Source: CAYXZP01 sp964469485 (lineage in GTDB: Bacteria > Desulfobacterota > Binatia > UBA1149 > CAYXZP01). Taken from it: 64,000 nt of DNA. The notes below the pieces were generated by a model. The model had not been told where the DNA came from, ran no database searches, and was given only the letters and a program-made list of their open reading frames with translations. The stretch covers positions 1 to 64,000 of the forward strand of contig CAYXZP010000003.1 in the NCBI GenBank assembly GCA_964469485.1, written 5' to 3'. Shown piece after piece: positions 8,343 to 16,674 of the stretch. How positions within the stretch are numbered: the stretch's first letter is position 1; each line of letters starts with the position of its first letter. A program made the translations under genes and the position numbers.

Positions 8343-9335
8343 GTGGGAAATCTACGTCTTGCCGTCATCGGTACCGGGCGCCACGGCAGCCGCTATGCAC
8401 GTCACGCGGCCACCGACGTCGATGGCGTGGAGCTGGTGGCCCTTTGCCGGCGCAGCGAGACCGACGGGCGCGGCCTCGCGGACGAACTGGGCTGCCGTTA
8501 CACGGCCGACGCGCACGAACTCACGCGCAGCGCCGATATCGACGCGCTGGCCTTCGTGCTTCCTCCTTATCTGTTGCCCGACCTGGTGCCCGCGGCAGCG
8601 GCGACCGGCAAACGGCTGATCATAGAAAAACCGGTCGCTCCCACGCTGGCCGCCGGCCGCAAGATCCTGGGGGCTATCGAGGACGCCGGCGTGTACTGCA
8701 TGGCCGGCCATACGCTCAGGTTCAATGCCGTCTGCCGGGCCATGCGCGACCTGGTGCCCGAGCTCGGGCGGATCCATTCGGTGGTCATGAGCCAGCGCTT
8801 CCCGCCGCCGGCCCGGGTCGATTGGCTCGACGACCCCGCGCGTTCGGGAGGCGGAAACATCTTGCACACCGGCGTCCACTGTTTTGACCTCATCCGCTTT
8901 CTCACCGGTCTCGAGCCGGCCGCTGTCACCTGCCAGAGCACGAGTGTGGTCACGGTCAACACCGAGGATAACTTCACGAGCACGATCGCTCTCGGGGACA
9001 ACGGCTCATCGGGGGCCTTGGCCATGGTCACATGCTCGCGGACCGCGGCCTGCTACAACGGCCTCGTCGAGATCTCGGGCGAGCATGGCCAACTCGTCGG
9101 CGATCACGTGACCGGCATGCTCTACCGCCTGGGACCCGGCGGGCGGCAAGATCTCCAAACCGCCGGACCGGTCTACACGGTCAAGGCCGCGCTGGAACGC
9201 TTCGTTGCCGATTGGCGAAACGGCATCGAGCAACCGCCGGTGAACTACCGCGACGGGCTCGCGGCCGTGGCCGTGGCCGATGCCTGTTACCGTGCCGCTG
9301 CTTCCGGCCACCGTGAGGAGGTCGCCCGACTCTAG
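8343..9335 (+). CDS. Gfo/Idh/MocA-family NAD(P)-dependent oxidoreductase
   Basis: 330 aa from GTG 8343 (MGNLRLAVIGTG). The start is chosen because it lies 7 bases after a -10 box; ATG 8331 is the alternative. The Rossmann motif is GTGRHG near residues 9-14, and the family EKP motif appears as IIEKPVAPT. The C-terminal half has the usual Gfo/Idh/MocA segment with GGGNILHTGVHCFDLIRFLTG. Members oxidise or reduce sugars, inositols or similar polyols; substrate cannot be told from sequence, and no sugar-pathway neighbours are present. Confidence 0.85.
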   Translation: MGNLRLAVIGTGRHGSRYARHAATDVDGVELVALCRRSETDGRGLADELGCRYTADAHELTRSADIDALAFVLPPYLLPDLVPAAAATGKRLIIEKPVAPTLAAGRKILGAIEDAGVYCMAGHTLRFNAVCRAMRDLVPELGRIHSVVMSQRFPPPARVDWLDDPARSGGGNILHTGVHCFDLIRFLTGLEPAAVTCQSTSVVTVNTEDNFTSTIALGDNGSSGALAMVTCSRTAACYNGLVEISGEHGQLVGDHVTGMLYRLGPGGRQDLQTAGPVYTVKAALERFVADWRNGIEQPPVNYRDGLAAVAVADACYRAAASGHREEVARL

Positions 9336-9340
9336 GGCTG

Positions 9341-9369
9341 TTGTCCCGCCCCGCCCTGCCGCATAGTAT
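9341..9369 (+). promoter_or_regulatory. Predicted sigma-70 promoter, apparently leaderless
   Basis: TTGTCC (9341-9346), 17-base spacer, TAGTAT (9364-9369). The ATG of the DHH gene starts at 9379, ten bases after the -10 hexamer, leaving almost no 5' leader. Confidence 0.45.
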
Positions 9370-9378
9370 CGGCGGGCC

Positions 9379-10353
9379 ATGGGATCGGACCGCCGCGTCA
9401 CACTCGTAAGCCACGGGCCCAACTGCCTCGACGGCCTGACCTGCGCCGTGGTCGGTGCCCGCTACTTTGCAGGGTCGGAGTTCACGGCGCGGTTCTCGAG
9501 CAACCGCGACATCGATGAGACCCTGCGTGAGTACAACCCGGCCGACCCCGCGTGCGAACAGTTGTGGATAACCGATATCTCCTGGCGCGAAAGCGCCACC
9601 GACAAGCACCTCAACTCTCTCGCCGAGGCTGGCGTCGAGCTTTACTGGGTCGATCACCACAAATCGGCGATCGACAGGCGCGCCGAAGGCGGCCTCGACG
9701 TGCAGTTCACCGACCACGTTCTCGAGGACACCTATGCGGCCTCCCGGCTGCTGTTCAACTATCTGCGCAACCGCGCCGCCCGCCTCGGTGAATCCAAGCC
9801 GGGCCTGCTCGCGCTCGAGAACCTCGTCATGCTGGCCGATGACGTCGACCGCTGGGTGCTCGCGCGCGACGGCTCCCGGCGCCTGGCCTTGGCCGTGCGT
9901 GCGATGGAGCACGACGAGGCATACCGGGTCCTGCTCTCGATGGACTCCAACATCACCTACGGCGCCGAACTTACGCTTGCGCTCGAGCAGGCCGAACGCA
10001 AGATGGCCGAGAGCCTCGCACTCGCCCGCTCGACCCGCACCACCGCAAGCGTCGACGGACTCGGGTTGTCAGTGGTGGCGGCCGAGTGCATGGACTACGC
10101 GGGCGAGATCGCCGACCAGTGGAAAGGGGATTTCGACAAGGCCGTGTTCGCTCTCTTCGACCACCGCAGCGGCGCTGTCAGTCTGCGCCGAACACCCTCC
10201 TGCGACATCGATCTTGCCCGCCTCGCCTCGCGCTTTGACGGTGGAGGCCACGCGGCGGCGTCCGGCTGCACCATGCAGCTCCCCGAGAACGGGCGCAGCG
10301 CGGAGTTGGCGGCGAGACTCGCCGCGGCCCTCGGGCCGGACAAGGGCGCGTGA
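9379..10353 (+). CDS. DHH/DHHA1-family phosphoesterase
   Basis: 324 aa. The N-terminal half carries the manganese-binding pattern of the DHH family: a SHGPNCLDGLTCAV segment, then WITDISW, then WVDHHKS containing the DHH triad. The C-terminal DHHA1-like part ends in FDGGGHAAASGCTM. Proteins of this size and layout are RecJ-like or NrnA/NrnB-like single-strand or nano-RNA phosphodiesterases; which substrate is used here is not decided by sequence. The following NUDIX gene overlaps its stop by 4 bases (GTGA), so the two are translationally coupled, and both may act in nucleotide housekeeping. Confidence 0.87.
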   Translation: MGSDRRVTLVSHGPNCLDGLTCAVVGARYFAGSEFTARFSSNRDIDETLREYNPADPACEQLWITDISWRESATDKHLNSLAEAGVELYWVDHHKSAIDRRAEGGLDVQFTDHVLEDTYAASRLLFNYLRNRAARLGESKPGLLALENLVMLADDVDRWVLARDGSRRLALAVRAMEHDEAYRVLLSMDSNITYGAELTLALEQAERKMAESLALARSTRTTASVDGLGLSVVAAECMDYAGEIADQWKGDFDKAVFALFDHRSGAVSLRRTPSCDIDLARLASRFDGGGHAAASGCTMQLPENGRSAELAARLAAALGPDKGA

Positions 10354-10868
10354 GCGGAGCCGGACAGCCGAAGGAGATCGAGGCGGAACTGCCCTCTATC
10401 GACTTTCCGCCGCTCAGCGAGCGCAAATACGGTGAGGTCTGCATGGCCATCCGCCGTAAGAACGGCCGCTTCCTTCTGCACACCAAACGCAACTACCCGG
10501 ACGCGGTAATGCGACTGCCCTCGGGCGGGATCAAGCGGCACGAAAGCGTCGAGGGGGCGCTGCTGCGTGAGGTATGGGAGGAAACCAACCTCGACGTCGA
10601 GATCGAGTCCTGCGTCGCCGTGATAAGCTACCGCGATCGAACGACCCGTTCGGCCTTCAAGACCCATTTGTTCCTGCTGCGCGAGACCGCCGGCGAGTTG
10701 CGCAACAACGATCCCAAGGAACACATATCCGAGTGGCGCGAAGCGGCTCTCGACGAGTTGCCGGCCTACGCCGGATCCCTGCTGGCGGTACGCGAGGACT
10801 GGAGCAACTGGGGCCGCTTCCGCGCAACCGCCATAGAGGTGCTGGCCTCATACTGCGGCGGTGCTTAG
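10350..10868 (+). CDS. NUDIX hydrolase
   Basis: 172 aa from GTG 10350, overlapping the DHH gene stop by 4 bases. The NUDIX box is intact in GGIKRHESVEGALLREVWEE plus the following TNLD (pattern GX5EX7REUXEE), which binds the metal and cleaves a nucleoside diphosphate linked to another moiety. No extra domain is seen beyond about 50 N-terminal residues. The substrate is unknown. The transporter gene at 10861 overlaps its end by 8 bases, so DHH, NUDIX and transporter form one tightly coupled run. Confidence 0.88.
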   Translation: MSGAGQPKEIEAELPSIDFPPLSERKYGEVCMAIRRKNGRFLLHTKRNYPDAVMRLPSGGIKRHESVEGALLREVWEETNLDVEIESCVAVISYRDRTTRSAFKTHLFLLRETAGELRNNDPKEHISEWREAALDELPAYAGSLLAVREDWSNWGRFRATAIEVLASYCGGA

Positions 10869-12360
10869 GCGGGCCGGACTGCCGGGCGGCCTGCTGGCCT
10901 TTCTCGCTTTCGCGCTCGTGGACGGGCCTGACGGCATGGAGCCTGCGGCCCGGCTTACCGCCGCCGTAGCCCTTCTCATGGCCGTCTGGTGGCTGACCGA
11001 GGCCGTTCCCGTGGCCGTTACCGCACTGCTGCCGCTCGTCCTGCTGCCTTCTCTCGGGGTGATCAGCGCCGGCGACATCTCGGCGCCTTACGCCAACAAG
11101 ACCAACATGCTCTTCCTCGGCGGTCTGGTGATCGCCACCGCGCTCGAGCGCTGGAACCTGCACCGGAGGATAGCGCTCAACATCGTCATGAGGCTCGGCC
11201 GGAGCCCGGCCGGGCTGGTGCTGGGATTTATGACCGGCACGGCCCTGATCTCCATATGGATATCGAACTCGGCCACGACGATGATGATGCTTCCCATAGC
11301 CTTGGCCGTCGCGGCCCAGTTCAAGAGCGAGGACCCCGATCTCGGGCGCGCCCTGGCCCCCGTCCTGCTCCTGGCAGTGGCCTATTCAGCGACCATCGGA
11401 GGACTGGGCACGCTGGTGGGAACGCCCCCCAACGCGGTCTTTGCCGGCACCTTCTCGCAGCTGTTCCCGCAGGCCGTCCCAATCGGTTTCTTCCAATGGA
11501 TGATGGTCGGCGTGCCGGTGGTCGCCGTCATGATCCCGCTTGCCTGGGCCTATCTCGTGTACGTGGCCTCGCCGCTCGGGCGCATGCCCGCCACGCTCGA
11601 CCGCACGGTCATAGGCCGTGAGCTCGAGGGGCTCGGCCGCATGCGAACCCCGGAGAAACGCGTGCTCGTCATGTTCACCGTGACGGCTCTCCTGTGGATG
11701 TTCCGTCGGCCACTAGACCTCGGCGGCGCGACGCTGCCTGGCTGGTCCTCGCTGTTGCCCGCGCCGGAACTGGTCGGCGACTCCACGGTGGCCATCGCAA
11801 TGGCCGTAGTCCTGTTCATCGTGCCCTCGGGTGACGGGCGCGGCACGAGGCTTCTCGACTGGGAAAGCGCAGTGCGCCTGCCCTGGGGGGTTATCGTCTT
11901 GCTCGGCGGCGGATTCGCCCTGGCCGAGGCCATACGCGTATCGGGACTTGCCGGCTGGCTCGGCGGCGAGATGTCCTGGGTGGGCCAAGCCCCTCCCCTG
12001 CTGGCCGTGGCCGCGGTGTGTCTGTTCATCAGCTTCGCCACCGAGGTCACCACCAACACGGCCATAACCACGATCATGATGCCTATCCTGGCGGCCAGCG
12101 CGGCCGCCGGCGGTTGCGACCCCTTGCTGTTGATGGTGCCCTGCACCCTGGCCGCCTCGCTTTGCTTCATGATGCCCTCGGGAACAGCCCCAAACGCGAT
12201 CGTGTTCTCGAGCGGCGACCTGACGGTGGCCTACATGGCCCGGACCGGGATCGGCCTTAACCTGATCGCCGTGGCGGTGGTGGTGGCCCTGACCTGGTTC
12301 ATCGCCATACCCGTCCTTGACATCTCGCTCGAAGGCGCGCCCGGCTGGGCCCTGCCGTAG
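10861..12360 (+). CDS. DASS/SLC13-family anion:sodium symporter
   Basis: 499 aa from GTG 10861 with about twelve hydrophobic helices. The two family signature motifs for sodium and carboxylate binding are present as repeats: ISNSATTMMMLPI near residue 140 and TNTAITTIMMPIL near residue 400. The line TEAVPVAVTALLPLVLLP near the N-terminus is also family-typical. DASS proteins import C4-dicarboxylates, citrate or sulfate with sodium ions. In this copy the first signature reads SNS rather than SNT, a common variant. The substrate cannot be specified. Confidence 0.88.
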   Translation: MLRRAGLPGGLLAFLAFALVDGPDGMEPAARLTAAVALLMAVWWLTEAVPVAVTALLPLVLLPSLGVISAGDISAPYANKTNMLFLGGLVIATALERWNLHRRIALNIVMRLGRSPAGLVLGFMTGTALISIWISNSATTMMMLPIALAVAAQFKSEDPDLGRALAPVLLLAVAYSATIGGLGTLVGTPPNAVFAGTFSQLFPQAVPIGFFQWMMVGVPVVAVMIPLAWAYLVYVASPLGRMPATLDRTVIGRELEGLGRMRTPEKRVLVMFTVTALLWMFRRPLDLGGATLPGWSSLLPAPELVGDSTVAIAMAVVLFIVPSGDGRGTRLLDWESAVRLPWGVIVLLGGGFALAEAIRVSGLAGWLGGEMSWVGQAPPLLAVAAVCLFISFATEVTTNTAITTIMMPILAASAAAGGCDPLLLMVPCTLAASLCFMMPSGTAPNAIVFSSGDLTVAYMARTGIGLNLIAVAVVVALTWFIAIPVLDISLEGAPGWALP

Positions 12361-12364
12361 AACC

Positions 12365-12760
12365 GTGCAAGCCAAGTGCACCCACATCGCCATACACGCC
12401 CATGACGTCGAGGCCGGGGTCTCCTTCTACCAACGCTACGCCGGTCTCGAGCAGGTCCACCGCCGCGCCGACCACGGCGTCACGGTCGTGTGGCTTGCCG
12501 AGCCCGGACGGGCCAAGGAGTTCGTCATAGTCCTGATCGAGGCCAGCCACGCCGACTCCGTCTCGCCGCCGCCCATGGCTCACATCGGTTATAACGTGGG
12601 AACGCCAGAGGACGTCGACCGCCTGACGGAGATGGCGCGCTCGGAGGGTATTCTCGTCGAAGGACCCGTCAATGCCGGCGGTGTGGTCGGCTACTACTCG
12701 ATCATGCGCGACCCCGACGGCAACCAGGTCGAGTTCTCCTACGGACAGGACCTCGGCTGA
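12365..12760 (+). CDS. VOC-superfamily (glyoxalase/dioxygenase-fold) protein
   Basis: 131 aa from GTG 12365, 4 bases after the transporter stop; the longer open frame upstream overlaps the transporter and was not used. The metal-binding layout is seen as HIAIHAHDVEAGVSFYQRYAGLE near the start, MAHIGYNVGTPEDVD in the middle, and the typical ending YYSIMRDPDGNQVEFSYGQD with its metal-binding Glu. Members include glyoxalase I, fosfomycin-resistance and ring-cleaving enzymes; nothing in context points to one of them. Confidence 0.82.
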   Translation: MQAKCTHIAIHAHDVEAGVSFYQRYAGLEQVHRRADHGVTVVWLAEPGRAKEFVIVLIEASHADSVSPPPMAHIGYNVGTPEDVDRLTEMARSEGILVEGPVNAGGVVGYYSIMRDPDGNQVEFSYGQDLG

Positions 12761-12773
12761 GTCGGCACGCCGG

Positions 12774-13754
12774 TTAGTGCAGCTCTATGTCGTCGCGTGA
12801 GCCGTCGGCGAGCCTTCCGAGATCGTGTCCGGCTATCACATGAACGGCCGGCACGAGTTGCACGAACTTCTTCAAGCGCCAGATCTGCTCCCACCACAGT
12901 TTCAGGTCGGTGGCCATCAGGGGGCGGGCCGCGTGACGCCAGCTCTCCTCGGTCCACGCGGCGTCTCCCGTCAGCAGCACCGGGCCGCCGGCAAGCATCA
13001 CCACCATCGCCTGCGAGCCGGCCGTGTGACCGCGCACATCGACCAGCACGATGCTCCCGTCGCCGAGCAGGTCGTGATGGGCGATGAATGTCGCGTAAGG
13101 CGCTTTGTCAAAATAGTCGATCTCGACCCAGTTCTTGACGTTGTCCCAATCGGTTTCGATGAAATAATCGAGCGGCCTGTGCTCCGCTTCGGCCTGTGCT
13201 CTCTCGGCCGCGGCAACCACCACAGTCGCCGCGCCGAACTCTTCGATAGCGCCGGTGTGGTCGAAGTGCATGTGCGAGAGCACAACATGGCCGACCTTCC
13301 CGGGCTCGAGACCGGCCGCTGCCATCTGATGGTCGAGCGTGCCCGCCTCGGCCGGGTCGATCTGTGCGAGGCGGGCCATGAAACCGCCGAGATAGCCCTC
13401 TGGGTCGTCGGCTATCGCCTGCGAGAACCCGGTGTCGAACACCACGAGGCCGGCGCGCGGGTGTTCGACGACGAAGGCCAGGGCGTGGAGCGAACGCCGC
13501 TCGAGCCAGTTGCCGCCCCTGAACAACAAGGCCTCGGGAACGTCCATGGTGCCGGTATCGAAGACGTGAAGCCGCATGCCATCCACTCCTTGGTAGATGT
13601 CGCTCCAGCCTTCCAGGCTGGGCTCGATGCGCGGTATGCGCCAGGGCTCCTGGCAGGCGGCCAGAGAGCAGACAAGAAGGGTGCAGGAAAGAAAGCGGGT
13701 CGCCGGGGCTACCAGAAGCAACCGAAGGGGTCGCGCGAGATCTCGTCGAGGCAT
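12774..13754 (-). CDS. Metallo-beta-lactamase-fold hydrolase, lipoprotein
   Basis: 326 aa from ATG 13754, with a signal peptide ending in a lipobox (SLAAC), so probably a membrane-anchored lipoprotein facing the periplasm. The zinc-binding motif is HMHFDH, followed by further ligands in DVRGHTAGS, LTGDAAW and VIAGHD. Spacing resembles the N-acyl-homoserine-lactone lactonase (AhlD/AttM-like) group, though that activity is inference. The ATG lies 46 bases inside the upstream DUF3024-like gene; a TTG at 13721 would shorten the overlap and still keep the signal peptide core. Confidence 0.82.
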   Translation of the reverse strand: MPRRDLARPLRLLLVAPATRFLSCTLLVCSLAACQEPWRIPRIEPSLEGWSDIYQGVDGMRLHVFDTGTMDVPEALLFRGGNWLERRSLHALAFVVEHPRAGLVVFDTGFSQAIADDPEGYLGGFMARLAQIDPAEAGTLDHQMAAAGLEPGKVGHVVLSHMHFDHTGAIEEFGAATVVVAAAERAQAEAEHRPLDYFIETDWDNVKNWVEIDYFDKAPYATFIAHHDLLGDGSIVLVDVRGHTAGSQAMVVMLAGGPVLLTGDAAWTEESWRHAARPLMATDLKLWWEQIWRLKKFVQLVPAVHVIAGHDLGRLADGSRDDIELH

Positions 13755-14071
13755 ATGGCCAGCGAGCCTATCACGAGGTCCCCGTGTTTGTCGTAGTAAG
13801 CCGTCCACCGACCGTTGCCCTTCTTCCAGAACAGCTGGTACGCGGTGCTTGCCGTCGGACGCAGCTGCGCGATCCGGTGTTCGACCGTATCTCCCGAACA
13901 GGCATCACGGATGCGGTGGATCACCGTGACAACGCTGGCCGAACTGGCTCGCGCAAACAGAAGGCCGCGCGGGCCGATACGCCAGCCGAGCACACGACGC
14001 ACCAGGAAAGGAAGGAAGTCGTGAACGACGGCTACGCGCTGTTGCTTTCGCGATGCAGACGTCCGTGCCAT
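13709..14071 (-). CDS. DUF3024-like small protein
   Basis: 120 aa from ATG 14071, which lies 10 bases after a predicted -10 box. The C-terminal half (RPTASTAYQLFWKKGNGRW, then GDLVIGSLAICLDEI and a final DPFGCFW) resembles the end of DUF3024 proteins, whose function is not known. No membrane segment or catalytic motif is seen. It overlaps the start of the metallo-beta-lactamase gene on the same strand. Confidence 0.6.
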   Translation of the reverse strand: MARTSASRKQQRVAVVHDFLPFLVRRVLGWRIGPRGLLFARASSASVVTVIHRIRDACSGDTVEHRIAQLRPTASTAYQLFWKKGNGRWTAYYDKHGDLVIGSLAICLDEISRDPFGCFW

Positions 14072-14081
14072 ATCAGCTTTG

Positions 14082-14110
14082 AGGATAACCGGGCCTGAAC
14101 GGGCGGGCAA
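14082..14110 (-). promoter_or_regulatory. Predicted sigma-70 promoter for the DUF3024-like gene
   Basis: On the minus strand TTGCCC (14110-14105), 17-base spacer, TATCCT (14087-14082), then 10 bases to ATG 14071. This again implies a very short or absent leader. Confidence 0.4.
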
Positions 14111-14133
14111 CTACGCGCCTGTCATATTCGCTG

Positions 14134-15216
14134 ATGAAGAAGAAAACAGTAGCGGTCGTGGGTGCTACTGGTGTGGCCGGACAGCAGTTCGTAGCCGCAC
14201 TAGCCGGCCATCCGTGGTTCGAACTCACCCATTTGGGGGCCTCGGCCCGTTCAGCCGGCAAGAAGTACGGCGACGCACTGCGTGACACCACGAGCGGCCA
14301 GATGCGCTGGTGGGCCGAAGGCGAACCGCCGGCCGCCACGCTCGACCTGGAAATAGCGCTCGGCCAAGACCTGGACGCCGCGGCCGTGGATATCGTCTTT
14401 TCGGCCATCGAGTCGGATGCGGCCCGCGAACTCGAGCCGCTATGGGCGGCCAAGCGCCCGGTCGTGAGCACGGCCTCGGCCTTTCGCTACGACGATGACG
14501 TGCCGCTTCTGCTGCCCGGCGTGAGCTTCGGCCACGAGCAGCTTCTGGCCGAACAGCGCAAGCGTCGCGGTTGGGAGGGGTTCATCGTGCCCCAGCCCAA
14601 CTGCACGGTGACCGGCCTGACCATAACGCTCAAGCCGCTGGCCGATGCTTTCGGTCTCAAGCGGGTGTCGATGGTCTCTATGCAGGGCATTTCGGGAGCC
14701 GGCCGCTCGCCGGGCGTGTCGGCCCTCGACGCCATAGACAACATCATCCCTTACATCCCGGCCGAGGAGGACAAGGTGGCCAGCGAGACCAGAAAGCTGC
14801 TCGGCACACTGGCGGGCGCGGGCATCGTCGACGCCGAACTGGCGGTCTCGGCAACCTGCACGAGAGCTGGCGTCATAGAGGGCCATACCGAAGCGGTCTC
14901 CGTCGAACTCGAAACTGCGGCCTCTCCCGAGGACGCGGCCGGGGTGCTTCGCAAGGCCGGCCGCGCGGCCGCCGGCCTCGAGTTGCCGTCGATGCCGGAA
15001 ACGCTCATCGAGGTCTTGGACGACCCTTTCCGTCCGCAGCCCCGGCTCGACCGTGACCGCGGGGGCGGCATGACCACCACCGTCGGACGCCTGAGAGCGG
15101 AACCGCTCTACACGAGTGGGCTCAAGTACGTCCTGGTAACACACAACACCAAGATGGGTGCTGCCTGCGGCGCCGTGTTGGTGGCCGAATACCTGGCCAG
15201 CAAAGGGCTCATCTGA
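14134..15216 (+). CDS. asd: Aspartate-semialdehyde dehydrogenase, archaeal/fungal type
   Basis: 360 aa. It catalyses NADPH-dependent reduction of aspartyl phosphate to aspartate semialdehyde, the branch point to lysine/diaminopimelate, threonine and methionine. The nucleotide-binding motif GATGVAGQ is at residues 10-17; the catalytic Cys157 is in PQPNCT; further conserved parts are SMQGISGAGRSPGVSALD and a late GAACGAVLVAEYL. The overall pattern is that of the archaeal/yeast subtype, not the E. coli type. Malonyl-CoA reductases of Sulfolobales belong to the same family, so an unusual substrate is not excluded. A CATATT box ends 5 bases before the ATG. Confidence 0.88.
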   Translation: MKKKTVAVVGATGVAGQQFVAALAGHPWFELTHLGASARSAGKKYGDALRDTTSGQMRWWAEGEPPAATLDLEIALGQDLDAAAVDIVFSAIESDAARELEPLWAAKRPVVSTASAFRYDDDVPLLLPGVSFGHEQLLAEQRKRRGWEGFIVPQPNCTVTGLTITLKPLADAFGLKRVSMVSMQGISGAGRSPGVSALDAIDNIIPYIPAEEDKVASETRKLLGTLAGAGIVDAELAVSATCTRAGVIEGHTEAVSVELETAASPEDAAGVLRKAGRAAAGLELPSMPETLIEVLDDPFRPQPRLDRDRGGGMTTTVGRLRAEPLYTSGLKYVLVTHNTKMGAACGAVLVAEYLASKGLI

Positions 15217-16619
15217 ACCGCCAGGCCAACGGACACGACAGGGCGCGGCCCGGTCCCGCCGCTTTTCGGCCCGCCGACCTACCCGACCTGCCCACCGGCT
15301 TCTTCCGGCTCGTCGGCCCCGGCGTGGTGGTGGTCGGTCTGGCCATCGGCGCCGGCGAACTGGTGGTCTGGCCGGTAACCACCGCCCGTTTCGGCGCCGG
15401 CCTGGCCTGGGCCGCCGTGCTCGGGCTCACCCTACAACTCGTCATAAACTTCGAGGTCTGCCGCTACACCCTGGCCACGGCCGAAAGTGCCTTCACCGCC
15501 TTTGCCCGCCTCGGGCGCGCCTGGGTCCCCGTCTTCCTCGGACTCACGGTGGCCGGCTGGATACTGCCGGGCTGGGCAAGAACTTGCGCCGGTGCCTTGA
15601 AAGCGATGACCGTCGGACCGGCTGGCCCGGGGGAACCTTGGCAGTGGACGGCGCTCACCTTCGCGGCCGTAGGAGCCGTCATGTTCGGGCCGAAGAATGT
15701 ATACCGGACCATCGAACGCATAACGGTGGTCCTGGTAGCCGTCATGCTCGCCGGCCTCATCGCCATCGCGTTTCGCGTGGCCACCGGGCCGGCTCTCGCG
15801 GAACTCGGCCGCGGTCTCATGGCCATCGGCCACAAACCGGCCGGGTTGCCGGCCTACGAGCTGTTCTCCGCCGTCGTGTTCGCGGGCGCGGGCGGGACCA
15901 CGAACCTGATGCTGTCCTACTACCTGCTCAAGAAGGGCTGGGGCATGGCCGCCACCGGCGAGGCGGCCGCAGGCCCCTACGAGATAAGGGACAGTGGACC
16001 AAACCGCGAGCGCTGGGCGCGCTGGATGCGGCACATACGCCGCGACCAGACCATCTTCTTCTGGGGAATGAACACCCTCACCATACTCCTGTTCATCCTT
16101 GCCGCACTCGTCACACTGCACGCTCGCGGCATAGTCCCGAGCCGCGAGATGTTGGTGCTCGAAGAAGCGGCCATCCTCGGGGCCGTTTGGGGAGATGCCG
16201 GAACGCGTGTGTTCATGGTTGTGGGCATCGCCTGCCTGTTCTCGACACAACTGGTGTTGCTCGACGGCGTGGCCCGTAGTTGCGCCGACCTGCTCGCCAC
16301 CAACTACGCCTGGGCCCGCCGGCTCGGCGAGCGGCGCTGTTACCGGCGCACGGCGCTGGCCTGGATGGCGGTCGGCACGGCGCTGACCTGGGCCTGGTCT
16401 AGCCTGCCGCCCTTCGTCTTCCTTCTCTCGGCCGGTTTCTTCGGGGGGATTGCCATGGCCTGCTACTGCCCGCTCCTGCTCGTGGCCAACCGCCGCCTGC
16501 TTCCCGCCCACTGCCGCCCCTCGCCCTTGTCCGGGGCTCTGATGGCGGCGGTGGCCCTGTTCTACGCCGCCTTCGCTGCCGTCTCGCTGTGGACGGTCGG
16601 AGCAAAACTGCTTGCCTGA
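15213..16619 (+). CDS. Nramp-family divalent metal transporter; start codon uncertain
   Basis: About 468 aa if translation starts at CTG 15213, which overlaps the asd stop (CTGA). The first ordinary start codon is GTG 15324, but that would remove LPTGFFRLVGPG and half of the first helix, which are conserved in Nramp proteins, so an upstream start is likely. Ten to eleven hydrophobic helices follow. The first-helix substrate motif of metal-transporting members is DPGN; here the corresponding stretch reads GPGVVVVGLAIGAGE, so the metal ligands appear changed. That places it in the divergent Nramp-related group of uncertain substrate. Confidence 0.72.
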   Translation: MNRQANGHDRARPGPAAFRPADLPDLPTGFFRLVGPGVVVVGLAIGAGELVVWPVTTARFGAGLAWAAVLGLTLQLVINFEVCRYTLATAESAFTAFARLGRAWVPVFLGLTVAGWILPGWARTCAGALKAMTVGPAGPGEPWQWTALTFAAVGAVMFGPKNVYRTIERITVVLVAVMLAGLIAIAFRVATGPALAELGRGLMAIGHKPAGLPAYELFSAVVFAGAGGTTNLMLSYYLLKKGWGMAATGEAAAGPYEIRDSGPNRERWARWMRHIRRDQTIFFWGMNTLTILLFILAALVTLHARGIVPSREMLVLEEAAILGAVWGDAGTRVFMVVGIACLFSTQLVLLDGVARSCADLLATNYAWARRLGERRCYRRTALAWMAVGTALTWAWSSLPPFVFLLSAGFFGGIAMACYCPLLLVANRRLLPAHCRPSPLSGALMAAVALFYAAFAAVSLWTVGAKLLA

Positions 16620-16674
16620 GGGCCCGCAAGGCATGCGTTTCTAGCGGGGCCGGGCCGGGTTAGAATCTAGTGTA

